64,000 nt of DNA from Rikenellaceae bacterium (GTDB taxonomy: Bacteria > Bacteroidota > Bacteroidia > Bacteroidales > Rikenellaceae), in assembly GCA_015059925.1 (NCBI GenBank), contig SUZL01000012.1, positions 1-64,000 on the forward strand, in the 5' to 3' direction. The notes beneath the pieces were generated by a model that was not told the origin of the DNA, did no database searches, and saw nothing but the letters and a program-made list of their open reading frames with translations. Below are positions 37,758-46,105 of this stretch, piece by piece; positions within the stretch are counted from its first letter, which is position 1; the number at the start of each line of letters is the position of its first letter. Both the position numbers and the translations under genes were made by a program.

Positions 37758-37788
37758 TTTGCAATGTGATAAAAAAAACATATCTTTG
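37758..37788 (+). promoter_or_regulatory. Promoter of the sugar isomerase-like lipoprotein
   Basis: TTTG (37758-37761), a 19-nt spacer and TATCTTTG (37781-37788) form a full consensus. The leader is about 46 nt. Confidence 0.8.
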
Positions 37789-37840
37789 TCGCATATTTGG
37801 CTTAATGCGAATCCAAATTTTCACAAATAACTAAAAATTA

Positions 37841-38776
37841 ATGACAATGAAGAAGATTTCATCACTTTTGATGGTCGCTGCTGCTGCATTTATGGTATCT
37901 TGCGGCGGTAACGCACAGAAGGCTGCTCCCGCAGAGGAGACTGCCAAGAAGTTGCCCGTAGCTGTTCAGCTTTACAGCGTTCGTGGCGATATGGAGGCTG
38001 ATTTCAAGGGCACTCTCCAGAAGATTAAGGCTCTTGGTTTCGACGGCGTTGAGTTCGCCGGCTTGTTCGAGAATGATCCCGCACAGGTGAACGCTTGGTG
38101 CAAGGAGATCGGTTTGAACCCCATCTCAGCTCACGTGCCTTTGGCAGATATGTTGGCTGACGTTGACAAGGTAATCGCTGACTACAAGACTATCGGTTGC
38201 GAGTACATCGTAGTTCCCTACGTAACCGAGGAGCGTCGTCCCGGTGGCGAGTTGTTCTTGCAGATGGTTGAGGAGATCCGCGCTATCGGTGAGAAGTGCA
38301 AGGCTGCTGGTCTTACCCTTCTTTACCACAACCACGACTTCGAGTTCAAGAAGCTCGAGAGCGGTGAGCACGGTTTGGATTACCTCTACGCAAACGTTCC
38401 TGCTGACCTGTTGCAGACCGAGTTGGATCAGTGCTGGGTACACTACTCAGGTTTGGATCCCGTTGAGTATTTGAAGAAGTACACCAACCGTTCACCCGTT
38501 GTTCACCTCAAGAACTACCACATCGAGGGTGAGATGGAGGGCGATCCCTATGCACTTATCGGTTTGAACGAGGGCGAGGAGAAGAAGTCATCAGCTTTCG
38601 AGTTCCGTCCCCTTGGTCACGGTGTAGTTGATATTGCAGCTATCGTTGAGGCAGCTACCAACGAGGTAGGTAGCAAGTGGCTCGTAGTTGAGCAGGACAA
38701 CCCCTCAATGGACAAGACTCCTATGGAGTGCGTTGCAATGAGCGTTGAGTACCTGAAGTCAATCGGTGCAATGTAA
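37841..38776 (+). CDS. Sugar phosphate isomerase/epimerase family lipoprotein
   Basis: The 311-aa protein has a lipobox (FMVSC, about residue 21) and an AP-endonuclease-2-type TIM barrel from about residue 40, with metal-ligand candidates in YHNHDFEF (about residues 164-171), ELDQCWVHYSG and VVEQDNP. It may isomerise or oxidise a sugar at the membrane. Codon use is like gap and fba, which suggests high expression. An ATG at codon 3 is an equal start. Confidence 0.88.
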   Translation: MTMKKISSLLMVAAAAFMVSCGGNAQKAAPAEETAKKLPVAVQLYSVRGDMEADFKGTLQKIKALGFDGVEFAGLFENDPAQVNAWCKEIGLNPISAHVPLADMLADVDKVIADYKTIGCEYIVVPYVTEERRPGGELFLQMVEEIRAIGEKCKAAGLTLLYHNHDFEFKKLESGEHGLDYLYANVPADLLQTELDQCWVHYSGLDPVEYLKKYTNRSPVVHLKNYHIEGEMEGDPYALIGLNEGEEKKSSAFEFRPLGHGVVDIAAIVEAATNEVGSKWLVVEQDNPSMDKTPMECVAMSVEYLKSIGAM

Positions 38777-38807
38777 TCGTAGGCGAGCCGCGCTCGCTTG
38801 AAAACAA

Positions 38808-38840
38808 AAACCTGTTCCCACGTCGGGAGCAGGTTTTTTT
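38808..38840 (+). terminator. Terminator of the sugar isomerase-like gene
   Basis: AACCTGTTCCC/GGGAGCAGGTT with one mismatch is followed by seven T. Confidence 0.88.
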
Positions 38841-38940
38841 GTTTTGTATAATGTACTATACAGGTAATCGGTATGTATACTCTCGCACGAGCAGACCTTC
38901 TTTCTTGGAATTATCTACCTTGATGTTGTTATTAATAGGT

Positions 38941-38972
38941 CATTGCGAGGAGCATAGCGACGTGGCAATCTT
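38941..38972. repeat. Short intergenic palindromic repeat
   Basis: CATTGCGAGGAGCATAGCGA continuing to CGTGGCAATC has pairing ends ATTGC/GCAAT. This sequence type recurs in many bacterial genomes and gives spurious ORFs with HCEEHSDVAI. Confidence 0.55.
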
Positions 38973-38991
38973 CTTTTGTTTTATAAAGGAT

Positions 38992-39481
38992 TTATATGCA
39001 CCCTCCAACAAAAAAGGCGACCCCAAAGGATCGCCTTTTTCATATTGAAAGCTTACTTGCTTACTCAACCGTACCAGCTTCAGCCCAGCACGTTCTCGCA
39101 CTTGTGCATAAATATATCGAAAATTCCACTTTGGAGCCGCGCGACCAAGCCCCTCCCTTTGGCAAAGGGAGGGGTTGGGGAGGGAATGTGAATATGGCTT
39201 CGAAGAAGCTTTATATGCACCCTCCAACAAAAAAGGCGACCCAAAAGGATCGCCTTTTTCATATTGAAAGCACACTTGCTTACTCAACCGTACCAGCCTC
39301 AGCCGAGCACGTTCTCGCACTTGTGCATAAATATATCATAAATTCCTCTTCGGAGCCGCGCGACCAAGCCCCTCCCTTTGGCAAAGGGAGGGGTTGGGGA
39401 GGGAATGTTAATATGGCTTCGAAGAAGCTTTATATGCACCCTCCAACAAAAAAGGCGACCCCAAAAGGATCGCCTTTTTCA
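38992..39481. repeat. 219-bp tandem repeat array carrying the fba 3' end and terminator
   Basis: Unit 1 (38992-39210) and unit 2 (39211-39429) are each 219 bp; a partial third unit (39430-39481) runs into fba itself. Each unit holds a GGCGACC..GGATCGCC terminator-like hairpin, a decayed copy of the last ~17 fba codons with a one-base shift, and a CCCCTCCC..GGGAGGGG palindrome in the two full units. The third hairpin (about 39445-39480) is the terminator of fba. The interval 38841-38991 holds nothing else apart from the repeat at 38941. Confidence 0.85.
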
Positions 39482-39499
39482 TATTGAAAGCACACTTGC

Positions 39500-40495
39500 T
39501 TACTCTACCGTACCAGCCGAACCGAGCACGTTCTCGCACTTGTGCATATAAAGCTTCTTCAGCTCGTCGCGTGCGGGACCCAAGTACTTACGAGGATCGA
39601 ACTCAGCGGGGTTGTCAACGAATACCTTGCGAACCATAGCGGTCATAGCAAGACGGCCGTCAGAGTCGATGTTGATCTTGCAAACAGCCGACTTAGCAGC
39701 CTTACGCAACTCCTCCTCGGGAATACCTACTGCATCCTTCAAAGCGCCACCGTGAGTGTTGATGATCTTCACATACTCCTGGGGAACTGAAGATGAACCG
39801 TGCAGTACGATGGGGAAGCCGGGGATCTGCTTCTCGATCTCCTCCAGAATGTCGAAACGCAATGGGGGAGGAACGAGGATACCGTCAGCGTTGCGGGTGC
39901 ACTGCTCGGGCTTGAACTTGTTAGCACCGTGTGAGGTACCGATTGAGATAGCGAGTGAATCAACACCGGTCTTCGATACGAAGTCAACTACCTCCTCAGG
40001 ACGGGTGTAGTGAGCAACCTCAGCAGAAACCTCATCCTCAACGCCGGCCAAAACGCCGAGCTCACCCTCAACGGTTACGTCGAACTGGTGTGCATAGTCA
40101 ACAACCTGCTTGGTCAGAGCTACGTTCTCGTCATAGGGCAGGTGTGAACCGTCGATCATTACAGAAGAGAAACCCATATCGATACAGCTCTTGCAGAGCT
40201 CGAATGAGTTACCGTGGTCGAGGTGCAGAACGATAGGAATGTTCTTGCCGAGCTCCTTAGCATACTCCACAGCACCCTGAGCCATATAACGCAACAGAGT
40301 CTGGTTAGCATACTTACGAGCACCTGAAGAAACCTGCAGGATAACGGGTGAAGAGCACTCTACGCAAGCAGAGATGATAGCCTGCATCTGCTCCATATTG
40401 TTGAAGTTGAACGCGGGAATCGCGTAACCACCTTCGATAGCCTTCTTGAACATCTCACGGGTGTTCACCAGGCCGAGATCTTTGTAAGAAATCAT
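39500..40495 (-). CDS. fba: Class II fructose-bisphosphate aldolase
   Basis: The 331-aa zinc enzyme has HLDHGNS (zinc ligand His), EGELGVLAGVED and HGSSSVP motifs. It splits fructose 1,6-bisphosphate in glycolysis. Its last ~17 codons (MHKCENVLGSAGTVE) recur in decayed form in the repeat units downstream. Codon use is of the high-expression type. A good promoter lies upstream. Confidence 0.97.
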   Translation of the reverse strand: MISYKDLGLVNTREMFKKAIEGGYAIPAFNFNNMEQMQAIISACVECSSPVILQVSSGARKYANQTLLRYMAQGAVEYAKELGKNIPIVLHLDHGNSFELCKSCIDMGFSSVMIDGSHLPYDENVALTKQVVDYAHQFDVTVEGELGVLAGVEDEVSAEVAHYTRPEEVVDFVSKTGVDSLAISIGTSHGANKFKPEQCTRNADGILVPPPLRFDILEEIEKQIPGFPIVLHGSSSVPQEYVKIINTHGGALKDAVGIPEEELRKAAKSAVCKINIDSDGRLAMTAMVRKVFVDNPAEFDPRKYLGPARDELKKLYMHKCENVLGSAGTVE

Positions 40496-40552
40496 AGTTT
40501 TGTTTTAATTATGAAGTTAGTGAATTAATTTCTTGTAAACACATTATCGCTA

Positions 40553-40584
40553 CAAAGGTATAAAATAAAAGATTTTATTGCAAG
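40553..40584 (-). promoter_or_regulatory. Promoter of fba
   Basis: CTTG (40581-40584), a 20-nt spacer and TACCTTTG (40553-40560). The leader is about 50 nt. Confidence 0.7.
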
Positions 40585-40698
40585 TAATTTTTTCACTAAT
40601 ATGTTCCTGCATTTGGGCGGGCGTACCCTTTGGCGGCTCAAATCAATGCGCGCATCGAAAAAATCAATATCTCGACAGCTTTCACTCAAAAAAAATGG

Positions 40699-40706
40699 TA
40701 TATTTG
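40699..40706 (+). promoter_or_regulatory. Putative -7 box for the rhamnosidase gene
   Basis: TATATTTG lies 23 nt before the ATG at 40730. It supports that start over an open frame from 40601. The -33 element is weak. Confidence 0.5.
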
Positions 40707-40729
40707 TACTTAAACGCAAAACTACTACT

Positions 40730-43414
40730 ATGAAACGTCTGATTCTACTCTTTTCCGCACTCATCCTATGTGCCGTCGCTTCGGCCCAACCATCCGTTAC
40801 CTCGCTTCGCGTCGATCGTCTTCGCTCGGCCGAGGGTATCGACTCCGAGCAGCCGCTGCTGAGCTGGATTGTCGAGAGCCCCCGCCGCTCGACTATGCAG
40901 AGCGCCTACGAGATCTCGGTCTATGAGGGACAGCGCCGCATCTGGAATACGGGCAAAGTCCTCTCCGACTGCTCTACGGGCGTGCGCTACGCAGGCCCTG
41001 CGCTGAAGTCGGGTACCCGCTACCATTGGCAGGTGCGCGTCTGGGACGACGAGGGCCGCGCCTCGAAGTGGAGTCCCCGCTCGACGTGGCTTATGGCTAT
41101 GCGCTCCACGGCCGAGTGGCAGGCCAAGTGGATCGAGCCCGAGGAGCAGACTGCCGCCTCACCCCTTCTGCGCCGCACCTTCACGCTTCGCAAGCCCGTC
41201 GCCTCGGCCGTAGCCTATCTGACGGCTCACGGAATGTACGAGGCCGAGATCAACGGTCAGAAGGTCGGCAATGCCGAGTACGCCCCGGGCTGGACTTCGT
41301 ATAATTCGCGCCTGCAATATCAAACCTACGACGTAACCTCAATGCTTCGTCAGGGCCGCAACGCTATCGGCATCGCCATCGGTCGCGGCTGGTATCATAG
41401 CGTCTTGGGCTGGGCTGCCGACAGCGGCCGCACGGTCTATAACATCAAGAATCTGGGCGCTCTGGCGCAAATTGTTGTAACCTATAAGGATGGCACGCAG
41501 GAGATCATCACCTCCGACTCCGAGTGGCGCTCTTCGACGGGCGAAGTGGTCTTCTCGACGATCTACGATGGCGAGACGGTCGATGCCCGCCTTCAGCAGA
41601 AGGGTTGGTCGCGTCCCGAGTTCGACGACTCGCAGTGGAAGCGTGTCCGCGTTGCCGACTATCCCCTGACCGATCTGGTAGCTACGGAGAGCGAGCCTGT
41701 CGTTATCCACCGCACGATGAAACCCGTCGAGGTGATCACCACCCCTGCGGGCGAGAAGGTGTTGGATTTCGGACAGAATCTCGTAGGCCGCGAGATCTTC
41801 ACCTATAAGGGCAAGCCGGGCCAGAAGATCACCATCTCTCACGCCGAGGTGCTTGACGAGAAGGGTAACTTCTACACCGTCAATCTCCGCTCGGCCCGTG
41901 CCCAGAGTACATACATCTGCAGTGGCGAGGAGGATCGCTTCGAGCCGACGTTCACCTTCTACGGCTTCCGCTACCTGAAGGTCGAGGGCATCGAGGGCGA
42001 GCTCAACCCCGAAAACTTCGAGGCCGCCGTCATCTTCTCCGACATCGCCGAGAATGGTAACTTCTCTTCGTCAAACGAGCTTGTCAATCAGCTCCAGAGC
42101 AATATCCAATGGGGCCTCACGGGCAACTTCCTCGACGTTCCCACCGACTGTCCCCAGCGCGACGAGCGCCTCGGCTGGACGGGCGATGCACAGGTATTCT
42201 TCCGCACGGCTACGTTCAACCGCGACGTGCAGAACTTCTTCCGCAAGTGGCTCAAGGATTTGGCCATCGATCAGGACCAGACGGGCCGCGTGAGCGATAT
42301 TGTCCCCAACCTCCCGGGCCTTGTAGGTCGCGGTCGCGTGGGCTGGGCCGATGCCGCTACGATTATTCCTTGGCAGCACTATATGGCCTATGGCGATGCC
42401 TCTATTTTGGAGGAGCAGTACTCGAGTATGAAGGCGTGGGTTGATTTCGTCATCTCCGATAGCGACAACTACCTCTGGAACAAGGGCTGGCACTATGGCG
42501 ACTGGCTCTTCTATAGCGTCAATAACGACAACGCAGGCAACTCGGCCGTAACCTATACGCCGCTTGTGCAGCAGTGCTTCTTCGCCAACTCGGCCTCGAT
42601 TATGGCTCAGACTGCCGAGGTGCTTGGCCGCACGGACGATGCTCGCTACTATGCCGACGTTGCCACCAAGGCACGCGAGGCATTCTGCCAGAACTACCTC
42701 ACCCCCGCGGGTATGCTCGTATCATCTACGCAGACGGCCTACGTCTTGGCCCTTAACTTCGATATGCTGCCCGAGTCGGAGCGAGAGAAGGCGGCGGCCC
42801 ACTTGGCGGCCAATGTCGAGAAGTACGGCCACATCACCACAGGCTTTTTGGGTACGCCCTACATCTGCCACGTCCTGACCAAGTTCGGCTATAACGATCT
42901 GGCCTACAAGCTTCTGCTGCGCGATCAGTACCCCGGCTGGTTGTATCCCGTAACGATGGGCGCAACGACAATCTGGGAGCGCTGGAACTCGATGATGCCC
43001 GACCGCACCATCCCCGACAACGGTATGAACTCCTTCAACCACTACTCGTACGGCGCCATCGGCGATTGGCTCTACCGCGACGCTGTCGGTCTGCACGAGG
43101 GCTCTGCGGGCTTCAAGACCATCATCGTCAAGCCCCACCCCGGAGCCGACTTCACGCAGATGCAGGCATCGCAGCTCACCCCCTACGGTCGTGCCGAGGC
43201 CGAGTGGCAGAAGCGCGACGGTGCCTTCTCGTTGCGCGTTGTGATTCCTGCCAACACCACCGCCGAGATCTACGTTCCTTCAGCGTCGGCTTCGAGCGTC
43301 GTGCTCGATGGCAAGCCTGCCGCCGACTCTGCGGATGCCAAGGTCGTAGGCCACGCCGATGGCTACACGAAGATTCTCATTGGATCAGGAAGTTATCTTT
43401 TCGAGACCAAATAA
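40730..43414 (+). CDS. Alpha-L-rhamnosidase (GH78)
   Basis: From the ATG at 40730 the protein is 894 aa, with a signal peptide (cleavage near ASAQ, residue 20). It shows N-terminal beta domains, a concanavalin-like domain, an (alpha/alpha)6 barrel from about residue 440 and a C-terminal beta-sandwich. The motif DCPQRDERLGWTGD (about residues 472-485) carries the likely general acid Glu479. It should release terminal L-rhamnose from plant or bacterial glycans in the periplasm. Element C and a terminator follow. Confidence 0.95.
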   Translation: MKRLILLFSALILCAVASAQPSVTSLRVDRLRSAEGIDSEQPLLSWIVESPRRSTMQSAYEISVYEGQRRIWNTGKVLSDCSTGVRYAGPALKSGTRYHWQVRVWDDEGRASKWSPRSTWLMAMRSTAEWQAKWIEPEEQTAASPLLRRTFTLRKPVASAVAYLTAHGMYEAEINGQKVGNAEYAPGWTSYNSRLQYQTYDVTSMLRQGRNAIGIAIGRGWYHSVLGWAADSGRTVYNIKNLGALAQIVVTYKDGTQEIITSDSEWRSSTGEVVFSTIYDGETVDARLQQKGWSRPEFDDSQWKRVRVADYPLTDLVATESEPVVIHRTMKPVEVITTPAGEKVLDFGQNLVGREIFTYKGKPGQKITISHAEVLDEKGNFYTVNLRSARAQSTYICSGEEDRFEPTFTFYGFRYLKVEGIEGELNPENFEAAVIFSDIAENGNFSSSNELVNQLQSNIQWGLTGNFLDVPTDCPQRDERLGWTGDAQVFFRTATFNRDVQNFFRKWLKDLAIDQDQTGRVSDIVPNLPGLVGRGRVGWADAATIIPWQHYMAYGDASILEEQYSSMKAWVDFVISDSDNYLWNKGWHYGDWLFYSVNNDNAGNSAVTYTPLVQQCFFANSASIMAQTAEVLGRTDDARYYADVATKAREAFCQNYLTPAGMLVSSTQTAYVLALNFDMLPESEREKAAAHLAANVEKYGHITTGFLGTPYICHVLTKFGYNDLAYKLLLRDQYPGWLYPVTMGATTIWERWNSMMPDRTIPDNGMNSFNHYSYGAIGDWLYRDAVGLHEGSAGFKTIIVKPHPGADFTQMQASQLTPYGRAEAEWQKRDGAFSLRVVIPANTTAEIYVPSASASSVVLDGKPAADSADAKVVGHADGYTKILIGSGSYLFETK

Positions 43415-43416
43415 AG

Positions 43417-43540
43417 AAGAAGTTGCCTAACAAGGTGATTTTTGCGTTACGCTCGCCTTCGAAATCCTCACATACGCCAAAGTATGCTGCGGTTTCTCAG
43501 TCTTCGCAAGCCTTAAAATCCCTCTAGTTATACAACTTCT
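43417..43540 (+). repeat. 3'-UTR palindromic element, copy C
   Basis: The same core follows the rhamnosidase stop. Outer arms TAACAAG/CTAGTTA have the locus-specific flanks AGAAGTTG/CAACTTCT. The inner stem has CGAAATCC against GGTTTC. Confidence 0.85.
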
Positions 43541-43557
43541 GGTTATAAACTCCAAGT

Positions 43558-43598
43558 AAAAAGGGCTATCCAATAATCGGTTGGACAGCCCTCTTTTT
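43558..43598. terminator. Bidirectional terminator of rhamnosidase and XRE genes
   Basis: GGGCTATCCAA/TTGGACAGCCC with T runs on both sides. Confidence 0.85.
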
Positions 43599-43797
43599 AA
43601 TCTGTATCTTCCAGCAGAAAAATCTCCTCCACCGGCCGCTCGAACGCTCGTGCTATCTTCAACGCCACGACGGTCGATGGCACAAATTTTCCACTCTCTA
43701 TGGCATTGATTGTCTGGCGACTTACGCCCACCGCGTCGGCCAACTGCTGCTGCGTCAGCCGCCTCTCGGCCCGCGCCACCCTTATTCGGTTCTCCAT
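43597..43797 (-). CDS. XRE family transcriptional regulator
   Basis: The 66-aa protein is a single HTH_3 domain with TQQQLADAVGVSRQTINAIE as the helix-turn-helix (about residues 15-34). It lies 11 nt after a four-helix membrane protein gene, a frequent pairing. The palindrome at 44275-44292 in the shared promoter is a likely binding site, so it is probably autoregulatory. Confidence 0.9.
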   Translation of the reverse strand: MENRIRVARAERRLTQQQLADAVGVSRQTINAIESGKFVPSTVVALKIARAFERPVEEIFLLEDTD

Positions 43798-43808
43798 TCC
43801 TTCGTTCT

Positions 43809-44231
43809 TTAGATCGTAAACTCTCTTTTGCGCAACTTCTTTAGCTTCTGCTCAAAGCGTGCGTAGTAGGCCACCCACACTATGAAGGGCGTTATCAGCT
43901 CCTCGTCGTGCAGTAAATACTTAATTCCATCCTCGCTGACAGCCACTGCTATGATGTGATATGCCGCATAAAGAATCAGCAGAGTGTATCCCACCTCCTT
44001 GAGCACCTCGCCGCGCAGGTGAGCCGTCATCTCGTCCTCGTTCTTCTCGCGCGAGATCGTAACGAGCACAATGGCAATGTGTAGCACCACATACACAGCA
44101 CGCATCACCCAAGAGGTACGAATCAACGCATCGGCATCAAAAATAATGTAAGCCATAATGGCCAGCAATACAGCCACGAGCAACGCCTGCCCGATCTGCT
44201 TGCAGTAGTGTGGTAAAAGAAATCGTTTCAT
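43809..44231 (-). CDS. Four-helix membrane protein paired with an XRE regulator
   Basis: The 140-aa protein has hydrophobic segments at about residues 13-30, 43-58, 82-98 and 110-125 and a basic C-terminus. I do not recognise the function. The ATG at 44231 lies 40 nt past the -7 box; the frame is open further upstream without similarity. It is the first gene of the pair. Confidence 0.83.
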   Translation of the reverse strand: MKRFLLPHYCKQIGQALLVAVLLAIMAYIIFDADALIRTSWVMRAVYVVLHIAIVLVTISREKNEDEMTAHLRGEVLKEVGYTLLILYAAYHIIAVAVSEDGIKYLLHDEELITPFIVWVAYYARFEQKLKKLRKREFTI

Positions 44232-44270
44232 AGTCGGTAGTTTCTTTGTTATTGTGATTATTTTACACTG

Positions 44271-44302
44271 CAAATGTAAAGTAAACTTTACAAAAAGACA
44301 AA
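44271..44302 (-). promoter_or_regulatory. Promoter of the membrane protein-XRE pair
   Basis: TTTG (44299-44302), a 20-nt spacer and TACATTTG (44271-44278) form a full consensus. Confidence 0.78.
44275..44292. promoter_or_regulatory. Palindromic operator candidate in the promoter spacer
   Basis: TGTAAAGTAAACTTTACA has perfect 7-bp arms and lies between and over the -33 and -7 boxes. Bound protein would block RNA polymerase. Confidence 0.6.
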
Positions 44303-44596
44303 TAAATCCGACATTTTTTCTTCCTCGTCCCGCCCCTCTGCAAAAAAATGGGAACTCCACCGAGTCCCCGTTTCTATTTCAATTTCATCACCATCGCCAC
44401 ATCGCGCTCCGCAACTCCCGTTCCGAGATCCATCCCCGACGAGAAATCCATCCCAAGCGACGGCTCGCCAAATCCCAACCTGCGGTAGAATCCCACAAGG
44501 CTCTCATCGGCCGGTATCACCGCTGCGGCATCATAACCCCGCTCGCGTGCCGCCTCCACGACCTCGCCCACGAGCTTCGTCGCTACGCCTCGTTCG
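44302..44596 (-). pseudogene. Duplicated 3' end of the DUF2156-GNAT gene (fragment)
   Basis: Codons at 44374-44596 match the last ~72 codons of the intact gene at 46260 with only a few changes (RGVATKLVGE against RGLAMKLVGE). The duplicated stretch continues past the stop to about 44302 (AATAAATCCGACATTTTTT). The copy has no start region. The terminator hairpin is decayed relative to that at 46227. Confidence 0.85.
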
Positions 44597-44691
44597 CGAT
44601 CCAATACAGGTTCAACTCTGGTAAGCGATTCAACGCAAAATCTATCGAGAGCGGATCACAGGAGGATCTGATGCGTTTGGGTGGCTACTAA
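44596..44691 (+). pseudogene. C-terminal remnant of an outer-membrane beta-barrel protein
   Basis: A rightward frame ending at TAA 44689-44691 reads IQYRFNSGKRFNAKSIESGS and then QEDLMRLGGY. This resembles the last strand and tail of Bacteroidetes TonB-dependent receptor-like barrels. It starts abruptly at the GNAT fragment and has a normal terminator after it, so the rest was lost. The family call is tentative. Confidence 0.5.
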
Positions 44692-44716
44692 ACCCGCACA
44701 TACAACCGCAAACAAA

Positions 44717-44747
44717 ATAGGGGACTGCAATAGTCCCCTAATTTTTT
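44717..44747. terminator. Terminator of the barrel remnant and of the 44758 gene
   Basis: TAGGGGACT/AGTCCCCTA is followed by six T rightward and a T-rich run leftward. Confidence 0.8.
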
Positions 44748-44757
44748 ACTCTAAATA

Positions 44758-45882
44758 TTACCGCATAGCCGCGGCCAGCTGGTCGATGCCATTGAGAATC
44801 TTTTGCAGGCTCTCGTCCTTATCCACGCTTGTCTCCCAGGTGGCCATCATAAAGCCCATAAGGCGCTCGCTGGCGATATTCGCACGACCAAACTGCACGA
44901 GCTTGCCCATCACATCATCGGCACCAATGCCGAGCTGGCGACGCTTCCAGCCCGCCCAGTTAGAGCCGCAGGGCACCTGATCGAAGCCCGCCGCCTCCAA
45001 CTTATGATATGCCTTCACGATGACAGCATCGGAGGTGGTGTTGGTCTCGGCGTCAAAGCCGCCGTATGCCTCGTCGTAAAACCAATTCTGCTGAATAACA
45101 CTCTTGGGGCAACGCTCGTAGAACTCCTCGTTGTGCCAGCCGTAGTCGCTCCACATCCAGGCTCGGGCACCGTGCTTCTCGACTTCTGCGACGATATGCA
45201 GAAAATCGCGCCACCAATACTCGCCCTTACGCGCACAGATATACTGCGAGGTCTGATCCTCCTGAAAAGCGGCACGCTCCTCGTCGAGGCCGATATGGAA
45301 GAATCGCGGACCACCAAAAATCTCAACCACATCGCGTATGACATCCTCACACATACGATAATAGGGCTTCGACGACACCATATGCGAGTAGTCGCCCATC
45401 CAGCCGTTGTGCGAGGTCGAGAAATTGAGCTTCGGGATAGCCTCAATGCCTCGCTCGTTCATATACTTTATCTCGGCACGCATCTTCTCCACGCTCCAAG
45501 TGCCTTCAACAGCCAGCTCGGGGTGGCTGGGGTATTGCAGGCCTTCGCCCAGGTCGATGACTATCATATTTATGCCTGCGGCAGCGGCGTAATCGACCAC
45601 CTGACGCCAGCGCTCGTCGCTCCAGGCAATCGAGAGCCTTGGCTTCATCGTCAGCGTCTCGATGCTCTCGGGCGAGAGGGCTCCCATATGCTCGGTGGGA
45701 TAGTCGCACCACATATTGCGACCCAAATGAAGCAGCACGGCGCGTATGTCGCCCGTCGGGGCGGTAACCGTCTGCGGGTCGGTCTTGGGGATTCGACTAC
45801 CCTTACTCTTGGCGCAACTCACACCAATGCCCAAAGCCGCCAAACCTATGGCCGACTGGTAGATAAACTCTTTTCTCTTCAT
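44758..45882 (-). CDS. GH20-like glycoside hydrolase lipoprotein
   Basis: The 374-aa protein has a lipobox-like GIGVSC (Cys23). The TIM-barrel core has FHIGLDEE (about residues 197-204), which resembles the His-x-Gly-x-Asp-Glu motif of GH20 hexosaminidases, and CGSNWAGW near the end. It may act on N-acetylhexosamine glycans, but the family match is only partial. It lies between the two copies of the duplicated GNAT 3' end. Confidence 0.8.
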   Translation of the reverse strand: MKRKEFIYQSAIGLAALGIGVSCAKSKGSRIPKTDPQTVTAPTGDIRAVLLHLGRNMWCDYPTEHMGALSPESIETLTMKPRLSIAWSDERWRQVVDYAAAAGINMIVIDLGEGLQYPSHPELAVEGTWSVEKMRAEIKYMNERGIEAIPKLNFSTSHNGWMGDYSHMVSSKPYYRMCEDVIRDVVEIFGGPRFFHIGLDEERAAFQEDQTSQYICARKGEYWWRDFLHIVAEVEKHGARAWMWSDYGWHNEEFYERCPKSVIQQNWFYDEAYGGFDAETNTTSDAVIVKAYHKLEAAGFDQVPCGSNWAGWKRRQLGIGADDVMGKLVQFGRANIASERLMGFMMATWETSVDKDESLQKILNGIDQLAAAMR

Positions 45883-45924
45883 AGTATGCAGGTTTTGGGA
45901 TTAGGTCAAAACGACAATATAATA

Positions 45925-45932
45925 CAAATATA
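45925..45932 (-). promoter_or_regulatory. Putative -7 box for the GH20-like gene
   Basis: TATATTTG lies 43 nt upstream of the start. The -33 is TTTA-like. Confidence 0.45.
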
Positions 45933-45985
45933 ATCATTTTTTTACAAAAAACTGTAAAGATCGCTTGAATATATCAGAGGAAGTA

Positions 45986-46036
45986 CCAAAAAGATGGGAA
46001 ATATAATTCTGGTAAATCCCACGTTAATCTTTTTGG
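45986..46036. repeat. Inverted repeat in an AT-rich island
   Basis: CCAAAAAGAT at 45986 pairs perfectly with ATCTTTTTGG at 46027, with inner GGGA/TCCC. It may be a remnant of a mobile element end or a structured RNA. The island 45883-46193 is much more AT-rich than the flanks. Confidence 0.55.
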
Positions 46037-46060
46037 CCTTTTCAAAACTGCACTAATTAT

Positions 46061-46105
46061 ATGGACGAATTTAATGAATTATTTGGAAAATGCCAAAAAT
46101 GCTGA
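46061..46105 (+). CDS. Tiny ORF (14 aa), doubtful
   Basis: The ORF reads MDEFNELFGKCQKC. Its stop overlaps the next ORF start (ATGCTGA), a typical coupling layout. It may equally be debris in the AT-rich island. No Shine-Dalgarno site or promoter is evident. Confidence 0.25.
   Translation: MDEFNELFGKCQKC

Noticed and set aside
38992..39481. Possible CRISPR array
   Set aside because: The repeats are 219 bp, directly adjacent and without spacers, and they contain a gene end and terminators.
38839..39487. Short ORFs in the fba repeat array with repeated PPFGKGRGWGG peptides
   Set aside because: They arise from the GC palindrome and terminator in the tandem units; no start signals and no protein-like conservation.
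44803..45933. 376-codon rightward ORF opposite the GH20-like gene
   Set aside because: Antisense shadow; the leftward frame has a lipoprotein signal and TIM-barrel motifs.
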